A DNA stretch of 10,631 bases from Planctomycetota bacterium (lineage in GTDB: Bacteria; Planctomycetota; UBA1135; UBA2386): assembly GCA_020425885.1 (NCBI GenBank), contig JAGQRA010000437.1, positions 1 through 10,631 on the forward strand, written 5' to 3'. The position numbers were made by a program, and so were the translations under genes. Positions 8,362 through 10,631 of this stretch are shown here, one piece after another (within the stretch, counting starts at the first letter, position 1; every line of letters begins with the position of its first letter). Under the pieces are notes generated by a model. The model saw only the letters and a program-made list of their open reading frames with translations. It searched no databases and had not been told where the DNA came from.

Positions 8362-9623
8362 CGCTGCCTCCATTCCATGACTGCCCGTTGCCGCGATTCG
8401 GGATCCGCGGCGTCGACGGCGGGCGGCTGCTGGGCGCCAGGGATGCTCGCCAAGGCGGCGTGCATGGCCGAGAAAGCCGCCGCATCGCTCTCGGTCGCCA
8501 TCGCCTGCAGCAACAGGTCGGTGGCGCTCGGGCCGATCAACTCGACGACTCGGGGCGCCGCAGTCCGGCGCACGAGTGGATCGGCATCCGCCAGGGCCAG
8601 ACGACAGAACCGCGTCAGGATGGCGGGGTCTTCGAGGTCCGATGCCGGCGGACCCAGCTGGATCGCTCTGGCGCGCACCGCAGGCGCGTCGTCATCGAGG
8701 CCGATCGCGAGAACGCGCCGTTCGAGCGCCGCCGTCGAAGGCGATTGCGACTCGGCGCGGCGGGCGATCCGCAACAGATGCTCGAAGGTGCGCAGTCGCA
8801 CCATGACCGACGGCGCGCCGCGAAGATTGCCGAGCAGGTCGCGGACCTTGACCCGAGTCGGGGCCTTGGCTTCGGCGACCTCGCGCCGCAGGGCCGCGAT
8901 CGCCGCGGCCCCCTTCTGCGACCACTCGTCGTCACCGTGGAGCTGGCTCAACTCGGCGATGGTCGTCGACGCGCCCGCGCGGTCCCCTTCGAGCCACTCG
9001 AGTTCGGCGAGTTCGAACAGGACCGCAGGATGCAAGGCGAGCGGGCCTTGCTGGCGTCGCAGTGCCCGCAGTCCGGCCACGGCGAGATGGCGCTCACCGA
9101 GATCACGCCTCACACTCGCCAGGGCGATCTCGAGCAGCGGTTCGGCCACCTTCGAGCGCGCGGTCAACAGCACCCACACGGCTTCACCGTGGCGCTCGAG
9201 GTCGCAGAGCAGGGCCGCCAGTTCCAGGGCAGCATCGACCGGGTCATCGCCGGCGAGCCGATCCCGCAGCGACCGCTCGAGATTCGGGAGCGACTCGTTG
9301 CCATGGGGCTGCAAGTCATCAGCGGCATCGCCGGCACCCGGGCCGAACGCGTCCACGGTCGGCGCCGAGGACGAAGCGTCAACCGCGACCGCAGGCGCAT
9401 CCGCAGTCGTGCCGGCGGGACCCCGGGCCGCCGCCTCGTCACCGAGCGAGAAGGTCGCCTCCTCGCGATCGACGTACTCCGCCGCGTCGACCCCCTGCTG
9501 CGGCGAGCCCACCAGGGAGTTGGCGACCGCCCCGAAGCTGTCGTCCGAGCCGGGCTCGACGCGTGGATTGGCAGCGCAGGCGCCCAGCAGGCATGCGACG
9601 AGGATCGGGATTGCACGCGTCAT
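8349..9623 (-). CDS. Predicted lipoprotein with acidic linker and TPR/HEAT-like repeats, function unknown
   Basis: A 424-residue protein beginning MTRAIPILVACLLGAC, a canonical lipoprotein signal with lipobox LGAC and lipidated Cys16. Residues about 17-112 are a low-complexity Ala/Asp/Gly/Ser/Pro-rich, net acidic linker, likely a disordered tether. From about 113 to 248 come paired helices that look like degenerate TPRs (DPVDAALELAALLCDLERHG; HPAVLFELAELEWLEGDRAG). From about 275 to 395 the pattern turns HEAT-like (LDDDAPAVRARAIQLG at 309-324; DADPLVRRTAAPRVVELIG at 346-364). This architecture suggests a protein-interaction scaffold at a membrane, not an enzyme. The frame stays open far upstream, but the ATG at 9623 is chosen because it starts the signal peptide and the upstream sequence lies antisense to the phosphatase gene. 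It is the first gene of the minus-strand operon. No family or partner is identified from sequence. Confidence 0.8.
   Translation of the reverse strand: MTRAIPILVACLLGACAANPRVEPGSDDSFGAVANSLVGSPQQGVDAAEYVDREEATFSLGDEAAARGPAGTTADAPAVAVDASSSAPTVDAFGPGAGDAADDLQPHGNESLPNLERSLRDRLAGDDPVDAALELAALLCDLERHGEAVWVLLTARSKVAEPLLEIALASVRRDLGERHLAVAGLRALRRQQGPLALHPAVLFELAELEWLEGDRAGASTTIAELSQLHGDDEWSQKGAAAIAALRREVAEAKAPTRVKVRDLLGNLRGAPSVMVRLRTFEHLLRIARRAESQSPSTAALERRVLAIGLDDDAPAVRARAIQLGPPASDLEDPAILTRFCRLALADADPLVRRTAAPRVVELIGPSATDLLLQAMATESDAAAFSAMHAALASIPGAQQPPAVDAADPESRQRAVMEWRQRWGS
8367..8371 (-). promoter_or_regulatory. Shine-Dalgarno site for the second lipoprotein gene
   Basis: GGAGG on the minus strand, 5 bases before the ATG at 8361, lies within the last codons of the upstream lipoprotein gene. 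It would fall inside the coding sequence if the ATG at 8373 were used, so it supports the later start. Confidence 0.6.
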
Positions 9624-9746
9624 TCGCTGCCACGCTTTTAGCCACCGCGTTGCGGCATGCACCCGTTTTGTGTGGCGGAAGAGATAATGCCGCGGCGCGC
9701 CGAAGTAGGCACACTCTTGCGGTCCATGCTCGGCTAGCTTCTGGCA
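9624..9746. promoter_or_regulatory. Divergent intergenic region with promoters for both flanking genes (inferred)
   Basis: These 123 bases separate two genes transcribed away from each other, so both promoters should lie here. The region is more A/T-rich in patches than its surroundings (CTTTTA at 9634-9639, GTTTTGTGTGG near 9665, GATAAT at 9683-9688). GATAAT resembles a -10 element for the phosphatase gene, but no good -35 is found 16-18 bases upstream. A small CCGC-GTT-GCGG hairpin lies at 9645-9655 and a 10-base palindrome CGGCGCGCCG at 9693-9702. None is a confident operator. Confidence 0.4.
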
Positions 9747-10565
9747 GTGAAACCGGCTGCAGCAAGCCTCGGTGTCCGCAACCTGGCACGTCTCGGCCGC
9801 GACGTCGGCGCCTGTGTGCTCGAGGTCGCAGCGAGTATCCGCAAGGCCGGCGCCCGCCTCAGGCCGACCGACATCCGTCGCAAAGGTGCCGGCGATTTCG
9901 TCACCACCGCCGATCTGCGCGCCGAGCGCACGCTGCGCCGCAGGCTGGTGGAGCTGCTGCCGGAGGCCGGCTTCCTCGGCGAGGAATCCGCCGCCTCCGG
10001 ATTGGATCGGGACCGGGTCTGGGTCGTCGATCCGATCGATGGCACCAGCAACTTCGCGCGGGGGCTCCCCCACCACGCGGTCTCGGTGGCCCTGGTCGCC
10101 AAGGGCGATCCGGTGTTGGCCGTTCTCTTCTGCGAGCCCGAGGCGGCGCTCTACATCGCGGTGCGCGGCGGCGGCGCGCGCCGCAACGGTCGCCGGATCA
10201 TGATGCCGCCGAGCCGGCTCGACGATGGGGCCATCGTCGGGTGTCAGTGGCACCGAGGTCAGCAGCAGCTCGCTTTTCTTGCCCGTCTGCAGAGCCGGGG
10301 CAACCGGATTCGGACCCTGGGCAGCACCGTGACCCAGCTGGCGGATGTCGCCACCGGCAGGCTCGACGCCAACGTTCAGGAGCAGGGGAGGATCTGGGAC
10401 ATCGCCGCGGCTGGTCTCGTGGTCGAGGAGTCGGGCGGTCGCTTCACCGATTGGCGAGGCAAGCGGGTGTTCCCATTGCGCGATCTGGCGGCGGGCCACA
10501 TCGCGACCGTTGCGGCCGGCCCGATCGTGCACCGGGCACTCGTCCACCTGCTCAAGACCGCTTGA
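9747..10565 (+). CDS. Inositol monophosphatase family protein
   Basis: A 272-residue Mg2+-dependent phosphatase of the inositol monophosphatase superfamily. The metal-site motifs are all present: DFVTTADLRAE (residues 50-60), GEES (78-81, Glu79), WVVDPIDGTSNFARGLPHH (92-110, Asp95 and Asp98) and WDIAAAGLVVEESGG (217-231, Asp218). These match the Li+-sensitive phosphatase fold and support activity. The substrate is not decided by sequence: inositol-1-phosphate, histidinol phosphate (HisN type) and 3'-phosphoadenosine phosphate (CysQ type) phosphatases share these motifs, and nothing nearby resolves it. The predicted start is GTG at 9747; no strong SD precedes it, but residues 11-35 already look like the family's first helix. 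Length is normal (about 260-275). The gene is divergent from the lipoprotein operon. Confidence 0.92.
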   Translation: MKPAAASLGVRNLARLGRDVGACVLEVAASIRKAGARLRPTDIRRKGAGDFVTTADLRAERTLRRRLVELLPEAGFLGEESAASGLDRDRVWVVDPIDGTSNFARGLPHHAVSVALVAKGDPVLAVLFCEPEAALYIAVRGGGARRNGRRIMMPPSRLDDGAIVGCQWHRGQQQLAFLARLQSRGNRIRTLGSTVTQLADVATGRLDANVQEQGRIWDIAAAGLVVEESGGRFTDWRGKRVFPLRDLAAGHIATVAAGPIVHRALVHLLKTA

Positions 10566-10631
10566 GGGCCGCGAGGCGAAACGAGGTCTTCGGGTGTGTC
10601 CCGGCCGTTGTTGTTTCCCTTGGGTAACAGC
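10566..10631. other. 3' flank of the phosphatase gene, possible weak terminator
   Basis: No gene is visible in the last 66 bases. CGGG-TGTGT-CCCG at 10591-10603 can form a 4-bp stem and is followed by a T-rich stretch (GTTGTTGTTT, 10607-10616). This is a weak intrinsic-terminator candidate for the phosphatase gene; the stem is too short to be convincing. Confidence 0.25.

Noticed and set aside
9660..9690. GATAAT as a sigma-70 -10 box for the phosphatase gene
   Set aside because: No -35-like hexamer lies 16-18 bases upstream and there is no extended -10 TGn, so I list it only as a weak resemblance.
9624..10547. Upstream extension of the first lipoprotein frame by 308 codons
   Set aside because: The extension is antisense to a clear phosphatase gene, and a canonical lipoprotein signal starts at the ATG at 9623.
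9062..10627. Long + strand open frame overlapping both the first lipoprotein gene and the phosphatase gene
   Set aside because: The translation is Arg/Pro/His-rich low complexity in a frame shifted from the phosphatase, and it spans the divergent intergenic region.

Overview
The window is roughly two-thirds G+C and gene-dense, with one substantial gene-poor gap. It looks like chromosomal DNA of a Gram-negative bacterium: it encodes an inner-membrane RND efflux pump, a PagL-like outer-membrane beta-barrel and two predicted lipoproteins. Gene content and protein style (HEAT-repeat lipoproteins, DUF366, a flippase-like UPF0104 membrane protein, mostly weak Shine-Dalgarno sites) suggest Planctomycetota or a similar high-GC lineage. 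That is an inference, because no phylogenetic marker is present. I see no rRNA, tRNA, insertion sequence, phage gene or CRISPR array.

Layout. On the + strand, 2-1720 is the C-terminal half of a CusA/CzcA-type heavy-metal RND pump, cut by the window edge. It converges on a minus-strand gene (1740 to about 2429) for a PagL/acyloxyacyl-hydrolase-like outer-membrane protein. A gene-poor stretch of about 365 bases follows, holding a possible 35-residue membrane microprotein (2556-2663) and a small hairpin. Everything from 2795 to 9623 is on the minus strand. In transcription order it holds a TPR/HEAT-like lipoprotein (9623-8349), a second lipoprotein with helical repeats (8361-7177), a DUF366 protein (7161-6592), a flippase-like eight-or-so-TM protein (6595-5351) and a PfkB-family kinase (5340-4438). 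After a 101-base gap with a perfect 10-bp inverted repeat comes a PaaZ/BoxD-type aldehyde dehydrogenase (4336-2795). A 123-base divergent intergenic region (9624-9746) separates this run from an inositol-monophosphatase-family gene on the + strand (9747-10565).

How the genes work together. The five genes 9623-4438 overlap or are spaced by at most 15 bases, so they very probably form one operon. Two lipoproteins, a polytopic flippase-like protein, a small enzyme-like protein of unknown function (DUF366) and a sugar kinase suggest an envelope-related task, but no sequence feature names the substrate. The dehydrogenase may be an independent aromatic or CoA-linked catabolic enzyme. This lipoprotein / DUF366 / flippase / PfkB block is the best candidate for an undescribed system here. 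The other genes belong to recognisable families.
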